This document shows, piece after piece, positions 10,109 to 18,858 of a stretch of DNA of 64,000 nt (within the stretch, counting starts at the first letter, position 1; each line of letters starts with the position of its first letter). The position numbers were made by a program, and so were the translations under genes. The notes below the pieces were generated by a model. The model was given only the letters and a program-made list of their open reading frames with translations. It searched no databases and was not told the DNA's origin. The DNA comes from Lysobacter sp. yr284 (GTDB lineage Bacteria > Pseudomonadota > Gammaproteobacteria > Xanthomonadales > Xanthomonadaceae), in the NCBI RefSeq assembly GCF_900107375.1, contig NZ_FNPT01000011.1:62001-126000 (forward strand), written 5' to 3'.

Positions 10109-10335
10109 CGCGACTAGTTACCACGCGCATCGCGCGCGCGGCAATTGCGCAATGCGGGCGTTGCGACGCGCACGGCGCTTGCGGTGGGATAGACGGCGCA
10201 TCCGCTCGCCGCGGCGCGGCCGCATCGGTGGTGCCTGCAAAAGCGGCGCGAGCGCGAAAGCGCATGCGCGCCGCGACCGGTTACCCCACGGCCGCAGCGC
10301 GCGCCGCGCTTACACGCGCGGGCGCGGCCACGCGG

Positions 10336-10719
10336 TCACTGCGGCGGCGAAGCCAGCTCGCGCGCGTCGAGGAAACCGTCGCGGTTGCGGTCCTGGCGGG
10401 CGAAGCGCTCGGCCAGGGTCTTGCGGTGCGCTTCGCGGGTCAGCGGGGCGCGCGCGCCGCGGCCGCTGGCCGGTTGCTCGGACGCGTCGAGGACGCCGTC
10501 GCGGTTGGCGTCCATCGCGTCGAAGGCGTAGCTGAGCCAGTCCTGGTACTCCAGCAGCGACACCCGGCCGTCGCGGTCGGCGTCCATGCGCGCGAGGTAG
10601 TCGCCGGTAGAGGCCACTTCCTGCGCCGGCGCCGCCGCCGGCAGGGCGCACAGCGCGAGCGCGAGCAACGCGGAAAGCGACGGCGCCGAGGCCGGCAGGC
10701 GGAACGTGGGCAGGCGCAT
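10336..10719 (-). CDS. Secreted EF-hand calcium-binding protein
   Basis: 127-residue exported protein: signal peptide about 1-33 (LSALLALALCALPAAAPAQE), then three canonical 12-residue EF loops: DADRDGRVSLLE (46-57), DANRDGVLDASE (70-81) and DRNRDGFLDARE (110-121). All have D at 1, D/N at 3, D at 5, G at 6 and E at 12, so all should bind calcium. No catalytic domain. Function unknown; small periplasmic EF-hand proteins like this are common in xanthomonads. It is the last of three small secreted genes on this strand. Confidence 0.85.
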   Translation of the reverse strand: MRLPTFRLPASAPSLSALLALALCALPAAAPAQEVASTGDYLARMDADRDGRVSLLEYQDWLSYAFDAMDANRDGVLDASEQPASGRGARAPLTREAHRKTLAERFARQDRNRDGFLDARELASPPQ

Positions 10720-10814
10720 GCGCGCATCCGCGTAGGGGGGAGCGCGCAGCCTGCCGCGCGCGGGCGCGGCCGGCAAGGGTGCGGCCGGCGCGCGCGGCGC
10801 CGGCCGCGGCCGCG

Positions 10815-10988
10815 TCAGCTGTCGTCGACGCAGCAGCCGAAGCGGGTGCCGCCGAACTGGCAGCCGGACTTGGGCGCGCAGCCCTCGGCGTATTTGGTGT
10901 CGGCCTGGGCGGCGCCGAAACCGATGCCGGCGGCGAACAGCACGGCCAGCAACAAGGCGCGGGCGCGGCGGGTACGCAGGTGCTTCAT
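10815..10988 (-). CDS. Small secreted Cys-rich peptide, copy 1
   Basis: 57-residue protein with a strong AGGAGAACGCC ribosome site. Residues 1-29 are a signal peptide (MKHLRTRRARALLLAVLF then AAGIGFGAAQA); the mature part of about 28 residues has cysteines at 37, 43, 52 and 53, spaced C-x5-C-x8-C-C. The neighbouring gene at 11084 has the same spacing and a near-identical signal peptide end (GFGAAQA), so these are tandem paralogues. Four cysteines allow two disulfides. I do not recognise the family; secreted peptide, inhibitor, toxin or metal-binding roles are all open. Confidence 0.75.
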   Translation of the reverse strand: MKHLRTRRARALLLAVLFAAGIGFGAAQADTKYAEGCAPKSGCQFGGTRFGCCVDDS

Positions 10989-11083
10989 GGCGTTCTCCTG
11001 GAAAGGGGCGTTGGCGGGAAAGACCGCGCGCCGTCGCACCGGCGGCGCCGGATGCGGGCGGCCCGCGGCGGTTCGCCGGCGGC

Positions 11084-11248
11084 TCAGGCCGGATCGCAGC
11101 AGCCGCCGACCCAGGCGCCGTGCGGGCAGTTGTCGGAGGGGAAGCATTCCTGCGTCGCACCGGCCTGCGCGGCGCCGAAGCCCAGGCCGGCGGCGAACAG
11201 CGCCGACACGGCCAGCAGTTTGAAGCGCTTGCTGCGGAACAGTTTCAT
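11084..11248 (-). CDS. Small secreted Cys-rich peptide, copy 2
   Basis: 54-residue protein read directly from the minus strand: signal peptide about 1-29 (MKLFRSKRFKLLAVSALF then AAGLGFGAAQA), mature peptide GATQECFPSDNCPHGAW then VGGCCDPA. Cysteines 35, 41, 50 and 51 have the same C-x5-C-x8-C-C framework as the copy at 10815, although the residues between have diverged almost completely. GGAGAGAG ribosome site 7 bases before ATG. Purifying selection on cysteines and signal peptide with free loops is what one expects of a small disulfide-stabilised secreted peptide. Function unknown. Confidence 0.72.
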   Translation of the reverse strand: MKLFRSKRFKLLAVSALFAAGLGFGAAQAGATQECFPSDNCPHGAWVGGCCDPA

Positions 11249-11575
11249 CGTGCTCTCTCCTTGCGCGTGCGATCGCGGGCGCCGGTCCGTGGCGCGGGCG
11301 CGGTCACGGATGGTGGGTTCGTCCCTGGAGGCTCAAGCCGGAGGCGGGCGGCGCGCGGCGCGCGCGGGCGCAGGGGAGGCGGCGGGGCGTGGACGGTCGA
11401 TCCGCGGGCATGCGCCACCTCCGTGTGCGGCGCGGCCGGACAGCGGCGCCGGAATTCCCAAGCCCACGACGCTATCCGCGCCGCGTCGGCGCGGACGGAC
11501 CGGCGTCTCGTCCGCACAAAAACAAACCCGCGCCGGAGCGCGGGTTGGTCGGTATCGCCTGGCGCTGCGCGACGG
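11249..11575. other. Intergenic region upstream of the Cys-rich peptides
   Basis: No gene supported on either strand. It must hold the promoter for the two Cys-rich peptide genes (minus strand) and contains the desaturase terminator at 11515-11546. Very GC-rich; no clear -10/-35 pair seen. Confidence 0.6.
11515..11546 (-). terminator. Rho-independent terminator of the desaturase gene
   Basis: Minus strand: AACCCGCGC, loop TCCG, GCGCGGGTT, then TTGTTTTTGT, 30 bases past the desaturase stop codon. Confidence 0.88.
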
Positions 11576-12772
11576 TCAGTGCCGCACGGGCGCCAGGGCG
11601 TAGCCCTTGAGCCGTTCGGAGAACGCCTGCAGGGTGTGGATGCCGCTGGCCTCGGCTTCCAGGCACCAGGCGTGCAGGCGCTGCAGGGTGGCCTGGGCGT
11701 CGTGCGAGCGGTCGTCGAGCACCTGCGCCAGGCGCTGGCGGAAATCGGCCAGCTGGGCCATGCGCGGACGCTCGGCCACCCAGGTCTGCAGGCGCGCGCG
11801 GGCGCCGTCGTCGAGCCAGCGGCCGCCGTCGGCCAGGCCCTTGCGCAGGCGCCGCGGCAGCGCGCGCATGCGGTCGCCGGCGTCTTCGCGCAGGGTCGGC
11901 AGGGTCACGTTGCGGTAGAAGTCGGTCATGGCCTGGAAGCGGATCGCCAGCAGCGCCTTGAGCGTTTCGCCGTCGGGCATGGCGATGTTGGGGCGCACGT
12001 CGAGCGTCGGCGCGACCCGCAGCACCTTGGCCAGGCGCAGCGCGGCGAGGCCGCGGATCGCGGTCCAGCCGATGTCGAACTCCCACTTGCGCAGAGCGAA
12101 CTTGGCCGAGCTCGGGAACGCGTGGTGGTTGTTGTGCAGTTCCTCGCCGCCGATCCAGAAGCCCCACGGGGTCAGGTTGGTCGCGGTGTCGGTGGTCTCG
12201 AAGTTGCGGTAGCCCCACCAATGGCCCAGGCCGTTGACTACGCCGGCGGCCCAGAACGGGATCCACACCATCTGCAGCGCCCAGATCGCCACGCCGGCGA
12301 AACCGAACAGGGCGAAGCTCAGGAACAGCAGCAGCACCGGGCCCATGGTCGCGTGCGGGGTGTAGAGCTTGCGTTCGATCCAGTCGTCCGGGCAGCCCTT
12401 GCCGTACTTCTCGATGTCCTCGCGCTCGCTGCGGGCCTGGCGGTACAGCTCCACGCCGCGCCACATCACCGTGTCGATGCCCTTGAACTGCGGGCTGTGC
12501 GGGTCGTCCTCGGTCTCGCACTTGGCGTGGTGCTTGCGATGGATCGCCGCCCACTCCTTGGTGATCATCGAGGTGGTCAGCCAGGTCCAGAAGCGGAACA
12601 AGTGCGCCAGCACCGGGTGGAAGTCGACCGAGCGGTGCGCCATCGAGCGGTGCAGGTACAAGGTGACCGACAAGATGGTGAGCTGGGTCACCACCAGGAA
12701 ATACACGGCCAATTCCCAAAAGCGGGCCTGGACCAGGCCGCCGGCGAGGAAATCGATCAGGGACGCGGGCAT
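11576..12772 (-). CDS. Acyl-CoA / acyl-lipid delta-9 type fatty acid desaturase
   Basis: 398-residue membrane di-iron desaturase that introduces a cis double bond into saturated fatty acyl chains, adjusting membrane fluidity. The three histidine boxes are intact: HRSMAH near residue 42, HRKHH near 78 and HNNHH near 215, with the conserved GEELHNNHHAFPSSAKF segment. Four hydrophobic segments flank them. Beyond the catalytic domain (about 1-265) there is a C-terminal region of about 130 residues, charged and helical, seen in related proteobacterial enzymes. Start ATG at 12772 follows CGGAG; the frame is open a further 32 codons upstream without conserved sequence. A TATACA -10-like hexamer lies at 12843-12838 on this strand. 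Confidence 0.92.
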   Translation of the reverse strand: MPASLIDFLAGGLVQARFWELAVYFLVVTQLTILSVTLYLHRSMAHRSVDFHPVLAHLFRFWTWLTTSMITKEWAAIHRKHHAKCETEDDPHSPQFKGIDTVMWRGVELYRQARSEREDIEKYGKGCPDDWIERKLYTPHATMGPVLLLFLSFALFGFAGVAIWALQMVWIPFWAAGVVNGLGHWWGYRNFETTDTATNLTPWGFWIGGEELHNNHHAFPSSAKFALRKWEFDIGWTAIRGLAALRLAKVLRVAPTLDVRPNIAMPDGETLKALLAIRFQAMTDFYRNVTLPTLREDAGDRMRALPRRLRKGLADGGRWLDDGARARLQTWVAERPRMAQLADFRQRLAQVLDDRSHDAQATLQRLHAWCLEAEASGIHTLQAFSERLKGYALAPVRH

Positions 12773-13153
12773 TGCGAACTCCGGGGCAGCGATGGCTGGC
12801 GGCAGCCGTTGGGGTGGCGGGGCAATTAAAGGACAGTTGTATAGCCGATGATGCCACTTCGGCTCCACCGTTCGCGCCGGTACGGCCGGCCGAAGGCTGT
12901 GATGGGGTCGTGAATTCCAACGGGCAAGCCTCGGCGGACCGGGCAGGACGCGGCGGTTCAGGCGGACGACGGGGGCCTGTACGGTTCAGAAAACCGGGTG
13001 ACGGCGGTGGCGTGGAGGCCGGAATTGCGCCGCGAGCGGGCGGCTCCGCGGTCGCGGCTGGCGCCGCTCCTCCAGTCGGAAGCGAAGCTGCGCGGCCGCT
13101 CTGCAGGAGCGGCGCCAGCCGCGACCGCGCCCCCGCGAAGGCGTCGCCGCCGG
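12773..13153. other. Intergenic region with REP element
   Basis: Contains the desaturase promoter region (a TATACA hexamer near 12840, minus strand, about 65 bases from the start codon) and a family C REP-like pair at 13048-13130. No gene supported. Confidence 0.6.
13048..13130. repeat. REP-like palindromic pair, family C
   Basis: Arms GCGGTCGCGGCTGGCGCCGC and GCGGCGCCAGCCGCGACCGC in inverted orientation, about 45 bases apart; the usual CTCCTACAG boundary appears as CTCCTCCAG on the left and CTGCAGGAG on the right. Same family near 29332, 41661 and 59596. Confidence 0.85.
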
Positions 13154-14185
13154 CTATGCCTGCGCGGGCGCCCCGCCGCCCTGGATGCGCTCGCGCGCCG
13201 CGGCCAGCTCGCCGCGCGCGAACGCCTTGAGCGCGCCGCGCTCGGCCTTGGCGAACGGCGAACCCTTGCCGCAGTGGTCCAGCAGCAGGTTCAGGTCCTG
13301 CGCCTCGCCGAGCCGCTCGATCTGGCGCTTGTCGAACTTCGGCGCGTCCGCGCCGAGCCCGGCGCTCTTGAGCGCGCGCTGTTGCTGCGACAGTCGCCGC
13401 GCGCGCCGGCGCCAGTCGTGCCAGTCCTCGTCGCCGCCGCTGGCGCGGGCGCGTTCGCCGGCGCGGGCCACGCGTTGCAGGCTCGCCGCGACCGCCTCGC
13501 GCCAGTGTCCGGGCTGCAGTTGCGCCCACGGCATCGCGCGCAACGCGGCGCGCAGCACCTGCAGCAGGGCGCGGCGACGGCCCAGCCCCGGGTCGTCCTC
13601 GCGCGAACGGCGCGCCGCCGCGGCGCGCGCGGCGGCGGCGGCGCGGCGCGCGCGCGCCAGCAAGGTCCGCGCCTGCGGCGCGAGTTCGCCGCGCAGCAGC
13701 CGGTCGAGGGTCTCGACCAGCGCGTGCGCATCGCGCAGCGGCGACAGGTCGCGGTTGAGCGCGCGCAGTTCGCGGTCGACCAGGGCCGCGCCCGGCCCCA
13801 GCCCGTTCGCGCCCAGCGCCAGGGTGGCGCGGGCGCGGCGCAGGTTCTTGCGCGCCAGGTGCACGCCGGCGTGGATGCGGTTGCCGCCCCAGCCGAGCGC
13901 GTCCAGGGCCTGGTCGATCTCGCGCGTGGCGTGGGCGCGCAGGCGCTGGCCGGGCGGCCGCGCGGCCTTGGCCGCATCGGTGTCGCCGCGGCGGTCGGGC
14001 GATCCGGTGCGCTGCGGCGGTGTGCGCGCGGCGGCGGCGCGCCCCGATTCGGCCGGCGCCGGCGACGCGGCCCGGCGGGCCTGCGCGCCCGGCCTGTCCG
14101 AGCCGCGCGGCCGCGCGCGCGGCGCAGCGGACGGCGCGGCGGATTCGGCTCCCTCGGCGACTGCCTCGACCTCGGCCTGCGGCAT
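13154..14185 (-). CDS. CHAD domain protein
   Basis: 343-residue soluble protein. Residues 1-80 are a low-complexity Ala/Arg/Pro tail; the remainder is an all-helical CHAD domain with its conserved basic and histidine positions: RLRAHATREIDQAL, IHAGVHLARKNLRRARATL, DLSPLRDAHALVETL and DWHDWRRRARRLSQQ. CHAD domains bind inorganic polyphosphate and are often found on polyphosphate granules, sometimes fused to or next to CYTH triphosphatases; no CYTH domain is present here. Divergent from mutM with 86 bases between. Function beyond polyphosphate binding is not known. Confidence 0.85.
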   Translation of the reverse strand: MPQAEVEAVAEGAESAAPSAAPRARPRGSDRPGAQARRAASPAPAESGRAAAARTPPQRTGSPDRRGDTDAAKAARPPGQRLRAHATREIDQALDALGWGGNRIHAGVHLARKNLRRARATLALGANGLGPGAALVDRELRALNRDLSPLRDAHALVETLDRLLRGELAPQARTLLARARRAAAAARAAAARRSREDDPGLGRRRALLQVLRAALRAMPWAQLQPGHWREAVAASLQRVARAGERARASGGDEDWHDWRRRARRLSQQQRALKSAGLGADAPKFDKRQIERLGEAQDLNLLLDHCGKGSPFAKAERGALKAFARGELAAARERIQGGGAPAQA

Positions 14186-14271
14186 GGCGGACTCCCGCTT
14201 CGCATGGATTCGTAGAGCGTTTCGCGCCGACGCTGCGCGCGCCGGCCCGGACGGGATAGTACGCTGGGACC

Positions 14272-15084
14272 ATGCCTGAATTGCCTGAAGTCGAAACCAC
14301 CCGTCGCGGCCTCGCGCCGCACCTGGAAGGCCGTCACGTCGTCACCGCGATCCTGCGCCGGCCCGACCTGCGCTGGCCGATCCCGGAGGCGATCGAGGAA
14401 ACCCTGCCCGGCCAGCGCATCGACGCGGTGCGCCGGCGCGCCAAGTACCTGCTGGTCGACACCGCCGCCGGCAGCGCCCTGCTCCACCTGGGCATGTCCG
14501 GCAGCCTGCGCGTGCTGCCGGCCGACACGCCGGTGCGCGACCACGACCACGTCGACCTGCTGCTCGACGACGACCGGGTGCTGCGCTTCAACGACCCGCG
14601 CCGGTTCGGCTGCCTGCTGTGGCAGCCGCCCGGCGAGACCCACGAACTGCTGCGCGATCTCGGCCCGGAGCCGCTGTCGGACGACTTCGACGGCGACTAC
14701 CTGTTCGCGCTCAGCCGCGGGCGCAAGGCGCCGGTGAAAACGTTTTTGATGGATCAGAAAATCGTGGTCGGCGTCGGCAACATCTACGCCGCCGAAGCGC
14801 TGTTCGCCGCCGGCGTGTCGCCGCTGCGCGCGGCCGGCAAGGTCTCGCGCGAGCGCTACGCCGAGCTGGCCGGGGCGATCAAGGCGATCCTGGGCTACGC
14901 GATCCAGCGCGGCGGCACCACCTTGCGCGACTTCATCAGCCCCGACGGCGCGCCGGGCTATTTCGAGCAGGAACTGGCCGCCTACGGCCGCGGCGGCGAG
15001 CCCTGCCCGCGCTGCGGGCGGCCGCTCAAGCAGGCCAGCATCGGCCAGCGCACCACGGTCTGGTGCGGCCATTGCCAACGCTGA
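14272..15084 (+). CDS. mutM: Formamidopyrimidine-DNA glycosylase
   Basis: 270-residue bifunctional DNA glycosylase/AP lyase that removes 8-oxoguanine and formamidopyrimidines. Catalytic N-terminus [14 protein letters not shown] with Pro2 and Glu3 exposed after Met removal; conserved KYLL (K58 region), helix-two-turn-helix segment [14 protein letters not shown], and the C-terminal zinc finger with [10 protein letters not shown] and CGHCQR. Length matches E. coli MutM (269). The start is fixed by the catalytic proline. Confidence 0.97.
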   Translation: MPELPEVETTRRGLAPHLEGRHVVTAILRRPDLRWPIPEAIEETLPGQRIDAVRRRAKYLLVDTAAGSALLHLGMSGSLRVLPADTPVRDHDHVDLLLDDDRVLRFNDPRRFGCLLWQPPGETHELLRDLGPEPLSDDFDGDYLFALSRGRKAPVKTFLMDQKIVVGVGNIYAAEALFAAGVSPLRAAGKVSRERYAELAGAIKAILGYAIQRGGTTLRDFISPDGAPGYFEQELAAYGRGGEPCPRCGRPLKQASIGQRTTVWCGHCQR

Positions 15085-15286
15085 ATGCGGCTGCGGCGCG
15101 CTCGCCGCGCCGCGACGCGTGTCCGGATCGGCGCGTGCTTGCCGTTGATCGCTGCGGTGCGCCGGCGTGTCATCGCGACGGCGCTTCGTGCGTTAGCGCG
15201 GCGGGGCAATTCGTGTGCATCCAGGGTGCCGCCTCAGGGCAGCCGATTGCAGCGTTCCAGCGCAGGTTTGCTGCCACCTGTGTCGC

Positions 15287-15314
15287 TTCCAAGCCAAGCT
15301 GAACGCGCTATAGT
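15287..15314 (+). promoter_or_regulatory. Candidate sigma-70 promoter of the ECF sigma gene
   Basis: A good -10 hexamer TATAGT (15309-15314) lies 22 bases before the ATG; the -35 candidate TTCCAA (15287-15292) is weak, spacer 16. A purine-rich GGGGG ribosome site follows. Sequence match only. Confidence 0.4.
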
Positions 15315-15335
15315 CTGGACCGAATTGGGGGCGAC

Positions 15336-15908
15336 ATGGCCGAAAGCGCTGACATCACGATCCTGCTGGACGCCGCCCGCGAGGGCGATCGCGGCGCGCT
15401 CGACCGCGTGCTCGCCACGCTCTACCAGGAACTGCACACCATGGCCCGGCGCCAGCTCGCCGGCCAGCACGGACAGACCCTGGACGCCACCGCGCTGGTG
15501 CACGAGGCCTATCTCAAGCTGGTCGGCCGGCGCGAAGCGCAGTTCGACGATCGCGCGCATTTCTTCGCCTACGCCGCATCCGCGATGCGCAGCGTGGTGG
15601 TCGACTACGCGCGCCAGCGCCTGGCGCAGAAGCGCGGCGGCGACCTGCACCGCGTCACCGAACTGCCCGACGACGTCGAAGGCGGCCTGCGCCTGGACGA
15701 GGACACCCTCGGCCTGGATTCGGCGCTGACCAAGCTCGCCGGCGTCGACCAGCGCCTGGCCCAGGTGGTGGAGCTGCGCTACTTCGCCGGCCTGTCGGAG
15801 CTGGAAATCGCCGCGCTGCTGCAACGTTCCGAGCGCAGCATCCGTCGCGACTGGCAAAAGGCGCGGCTGTTCCTGCTGGCGTCGCTGCAGGACGAACCCG
15901 GCCGCTGA
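15336..15908 (+). CDS. ECF-type RNA polymerase sigma factor
   Basis: 190-residue sigma-70 family factor with region 2 (about 5-95: LYQELHTMARRQL, DATALVHEAYLKLVG, HFFAYAASAMRSVVVDYAR) and region 4 (about 125-185: VDQRLAQVVELRYFAGLSE, IAALLQRSERSIRRDWQKA). The DATALVHEAYLKL and MRSVVVDYAR motifs are those of the ECF subgroup genetically linked to large Ser/Thr kinases with TPR repeats, and exactly such a kinase follows at 16035. Likely model: the kinase pathway sets the activity of this factor. No anti-sigma gene is adjacent. Confidence 0.92.
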   Translation: MAESADITILLDAAREGDRGALDRVLATLYQELHTMARRQLAGQHGQTLDATALVHEAYLKLVGRREAQFDDRAHFFAYAASAMRSVVVDYARQRLAQKRGGDLHRVTELPDDVEGGLRLDEDTLGLDSALTKLAGVDQRLAQVVELRYFAGLSELEIAALLQRSERSIRRDWQKARLFLLASLQDEPGR

Positions 15909-15952
15909 GCGCGCCCGCGCCGCGGTCCGCGCGCGCTGCGCGCCTGCAAGGA

Positions 15953-16030
15953 ATGCGCAACGCCATGATCGACATCGCCGTCGCTCCGCTGCTCTTGTTC
16001 GCCGCCCTGCGCGCGCGGGTGCGCGGCTGA
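15953..16030 (+). CDS. Possible 25-residue leader ORF before the kinase
   Basis: ATG preceded by AAGGA encodes MRNAMIDIAVAPLLLFAALR plus RVRG and stops 4 bases before the kinase ATG. The kinase start itself has no clear ribosome site, so this ORF could deliver ribosomes to it by coupling. A short hydrophobic peptide could also be functional. Evidence is only position and ribosome site; it may be chance in GC-rich DNA. Confidence 0.3.
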   Translation: MRNAMIDIAVAPLLLFAALRARVRG

Positions 16031-16034
16031 CTCG

Positions 16035-18857
16035 ATGGACGCCGAACGCTGGTTGCGACTTTCGCCGCTGCTCGATGCATTGCTCGAGTTGGAACCCGAT
16101 GCGCGCGCCGAACGTCTTCGCGAATTAGGCGCGGACGATCCGTCGCTGGCGGCGGAGTTGACTGAGCTTATTGGCCTGGAAGACGGCCACGAGGACTTCC
16201 TGTCCGAACCGCTGGTGACGCCGCAGCAGTCGGGCATGCGCCCGGGCGTGGAAGTCGGCACGTACCGGCTGGAAAGCCTGCTCGGCGAAGGCGGCATGGG
16301 CCAGGTCTGGCTGGCCTCGCGCGCCGACGGGCTGTACCAGCGCCGGGTCGCGCTCAAGCTGCTGCGGCCGGGCCTGACCGACACCAACCTGCGCACCCGC
16401 TTCACCCGCGAACGGCAGATCCTCGCGCGCCTGGCGCATCCCTACATCGCCCGCCTGCTCGACGCCGGCGTGACCCGCGACGGCCTGCCGTACCTGGCGC
16501 TGGAGTACGTCGAAGGCGAGCCGATCACCGACTACTGCCGCAACCAACGCACGCCGCTGGACAAGCGCCTGCGCATGTTCCAGCAGATCTGCGACGCGGT
16601 CAGCCACGCCCACGCCAACCTGATCGTCCACCGCGACCTCAAGCCGTCCAACATCCTGGTGACCCCGGCCGGCGACGTGCGCCTGCTCGACTTCGGCATC
16701 GCCAAGTTGCTCGACAGCAACGACGTGCCGCTGCCCGAGCAGACCCGCACCGGCGCGCGCGCCTTCACCCTGCACTACGCCGCGCCCGAGCAGGTGCGCG
16801 GCGAGCCGGTCACCACCATGACCGACGTGTACTCGCTCGGCGTGGTGCTGTACGAACTGCTCACCGATTCCAAGCCGTACAAGCTCAAGCGCCAGACCGA
16901 CGCGGAATGGGAAGAGGCGATCCTCGCCGCCGATCCGCTGCGGCCCTCGCAGGCGGTGCTGCGCTACGCCGACGCCAACGATCCCGACCTGGATCCGGGT
17001 TCGCTGCGCCGGCTCGGCCGGCAGCTCGCCGGCGATCTCGACAACATCGTGCTCAAGACCCTGGCCAAGCGCCCGGAGCAGCGCTACCCCTCGGTGGAAG
17101 CGCTGTCGCTGGACCTGCAGCGCTTCGAATCGGGCCGGCCGGTGCTGGCGCGCGCGCAGAGCGTGCGCTACCGGGTCAACAAGTACATGGCGCGCCACCG
17201 CTGGGCGCTGGCGACCGCGGCGCTGGTGGCGGTGGTGCTCAGCGCCTCGCTCGGCGTGGTCGCCTGGCAGGCGCGCGAGGCGGTGGTCGAGGCGGCGCGC
17301 GCGCAAGCGATGCAGGACTTCATGGTCGGCCTGTTCGAAAGCGCGCGCGGCACCCCCGAGGGCGAGGCGCTGGACCTGCGCGGCCTGCTCGACGCCTCGG
17401 TCGCACGCGGCAACCGCGAGCTGGCGCGGCAGCCGCGCGCGCGCGCCGAACTGTTCGGGGTGATCGCGCGCATGCGCACCGGCCTGGGCGACTACAGCGA
17501 GGCGCGCGCGCTGCTGCAGCGCCAGTCGCAGATCATCGCCGCCACCGACGACATCCCCGACAGCCTGCGCCTGGAATCGCTGACCCAGCGCGGCAAGGTG
17601 CTGCGCCTGCTGGCGCAGCCGCGCGACTGCGCCGCGCTGATGCAGCCCGCGCTCGACCTGGCCCGGCGCGAGCAGGCGCAGCTGCCGCTGCAATCCAGCG
17701 AGTTCTATTCCGAACTCGGCCGCTGCCGCCGCGCCAACGGCGAGCGCCAGGGCGCGCGCCAGCTGTTCGAGCGCTCGCTGGCGATCCGCCGCGAGATGCG
17801 CGAGAACACCGACGTGGGCGAGGTCGAGAACCTGATGGACCTGGCCGGCCTGCAGGCCGACGCCGGCCAGGGCCGCGAAGCGCTGCTCGGCTTCGAACAG
17901 GCGCGGCGCAAACTGCAACAGAGCGTCGGCGACCGCCATCCGCTGCAGGTCGAGATCGGCCGCAACCTGGCCGTGTTGCGGCGCGGGCTGGGCCGGCTCG
18001 ACGATGCCGAGCGCGACGCCAGCGAAGCCTTGGCGATCGCGCTGGAAGTCAACGGCGCGCAGCATCCGGCCACCCTGGAAGTGCGCCGGCAACTCGCCGC
18101 GCTGCACATCGACCAGGGCCAGTTCGCGCTGGCGCAGAAGGACCTGGAGCTGATCCGCAACCTGCTGGCCCAGCGCCTGGGCCCGGAGCACGCGGACCTC
18201 GCCGGCGTGCACAGCGCGCTCGGGGTGATCGCGTGGGAGCGCGGCGATCTCGAACGGGCGATGGCCGAACTCGAACGCGCGCTGCAGATCGCGCGCCGCC
18301 ATCCGCAGGCCGGTCGCCTGGCCGAGCTGATGTCCGAACAGGCCCTGGTGCTGCACGAAGGCGGCCGCGACGCGCAGGCGCGCGAGCTGCTGGAGCAGGT
18401 GCGGCGCCTGCGCATCCGCCAGGACGGCGCGCAGGCCGGCACGGTCGGCGAGAGCGAGCGCCTGCTCGGCGAGATCGACCTCGCCCAGGGCGCGCGCGAG
18501 ACCGCGCTGCAGCGCCTGCAACGCGCCCGCGCGCTGACCCGCGCGGCCTACGGCGAGCGCGACCCGCGAGCGCGCGCGGCCGAACTGTCGCTGTCGCGCG
18601 CCCAGGCCGCCGGCGGCGACGCCGCCGCGCTGGCGCACCTGGACGCGCTGGCGGAACTGCCGATCAACGACGAAGCCCTGCGCAAACTCGGCTGGCGCGC
18701 CCAGGCCTACGCCGCGCAACTGCGCTGCGCCGGCCCGCAACGCGGCCAGGCGCGCGCGCGGCTCGACGGCCTGCTGCGCAGCATCGGCGAAGCGCGGCCC
18801 GACGGCAGCGAGGTGCTGCGCGAGGTGCAGGCGATCCGCGCGACCTGCGCGGGCTGA
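16035..18857 (+). CDS. Transmembrane Ser/Thr protein kinase with TPR sensor region
   Basis: 940-residue kinase. Residues 75-365 form the Hanks-type catalytic domain: glycine loop GEGGMGQVW (84-92), ATP lysine K108 in VALKLL, catalytic loop HRDLKPSN (199-206), DFG (219-221) and APEQVRGE. One membrane segment follows at about 391-412 (ALATAALVAVVLSASLGVVA), placing the C-terminal 500 residues in the periplasm; these contain repeated helical pairs of TPR type (e.g. QHPATLEVRRQLAALHIDQG, HADLAGVHSALGVIAWERGD). The N-terminal 70 residues resemble a small helical domain usual in this kinase class. Forms a pair with the ECF factor just upstream. Ligand unknown. Confidence 0.93.
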   Translation: MDAERWLRLSPLLDALLELEPDARAERLRELGADDPSLAAELTELIGLEDGHEDFLSEPLVTPQQSGMRPGVEVGTYRLESLLGEGGMGQVWLASRADGLYQRRVALKLLRPGLTDTNLRTRFTRERQILARLAHPYIARLLDAGVTRDGLPYLALEYVEGEPITDYCRNQRTPLDKRLRMFQQICDAVSHAHANLIVHRDLKPSNILVTPAGDVRLLDFGIAKLLDSNDVPLPEQTRTGARAFTLHYAAPEQVRGEPVTTMTDVYSLGVVLYELLTDSKPYKLKRQTDAEWEEAILAADPLRPSQAVLRYADANDPDLDPGSLRRLGRQLAGDLDNIVLKTLAKRPEQRYPSVEALSLDLQRFESGRPVLARAQSVRYRVNKYMARHRWALATAALVAVVLSASLGVVAWQAREAVVEAARAQAMQDFMVGLFESARGTPEGEALDLRGLLDASVARGNRELARQPRARAELFGVIARMRTGLGDYSEARALLQRQSQIIAATDDIPDSLRLESLTQRGKVLRLLAQPRDCAALMQPALDLARREQAQLPLQSSEFYSELGRCRRANGERQGARQLFERSLAIRREMRENTDVGEVENLMDLAGLQADAGQGREALLGFEQARRKLQQSVGDRHPLQVEIGRNLAVLRRGLGRLDDAERDASEALAIALEVNGAQHPATLEVRRQLAALHIDQGQFALAQKDLELIRNLLAQRLGPEHADLAGVHSALGVIAWERGDLERAMAELERALQIARRHPQAGRLAELMSEQALVLHEGGRDAQARELLEQVRRLRIRQDGAQAGTVGESERLLGEIDLAQGARETALQRLQRARALTRAAYGERDPRARAAELSLSRAQAAGGDAAALAHLDALAELPINDEALRKLGWRAQAYAAQLRCAGPQRGQARARLDGLLRSIGEARPDGSEVLREVQAIRATCAG

Positions 18858-18858
18858 G

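Noticed and set aside
11245-11517. 90-codon minus-strand frame upstream of the Cys-rich peptides, looked at as a possible third copy
   Set aside because: Lacks the signal peptide and the cysteine framework; Arg/Pro-rich shadow composition.
16125-18740. 871-codon minus-strand frame opposite the kinase
   Set aside because: Antisense of a kinase with intact catalytic motifs; composition typical of a shadow frame.
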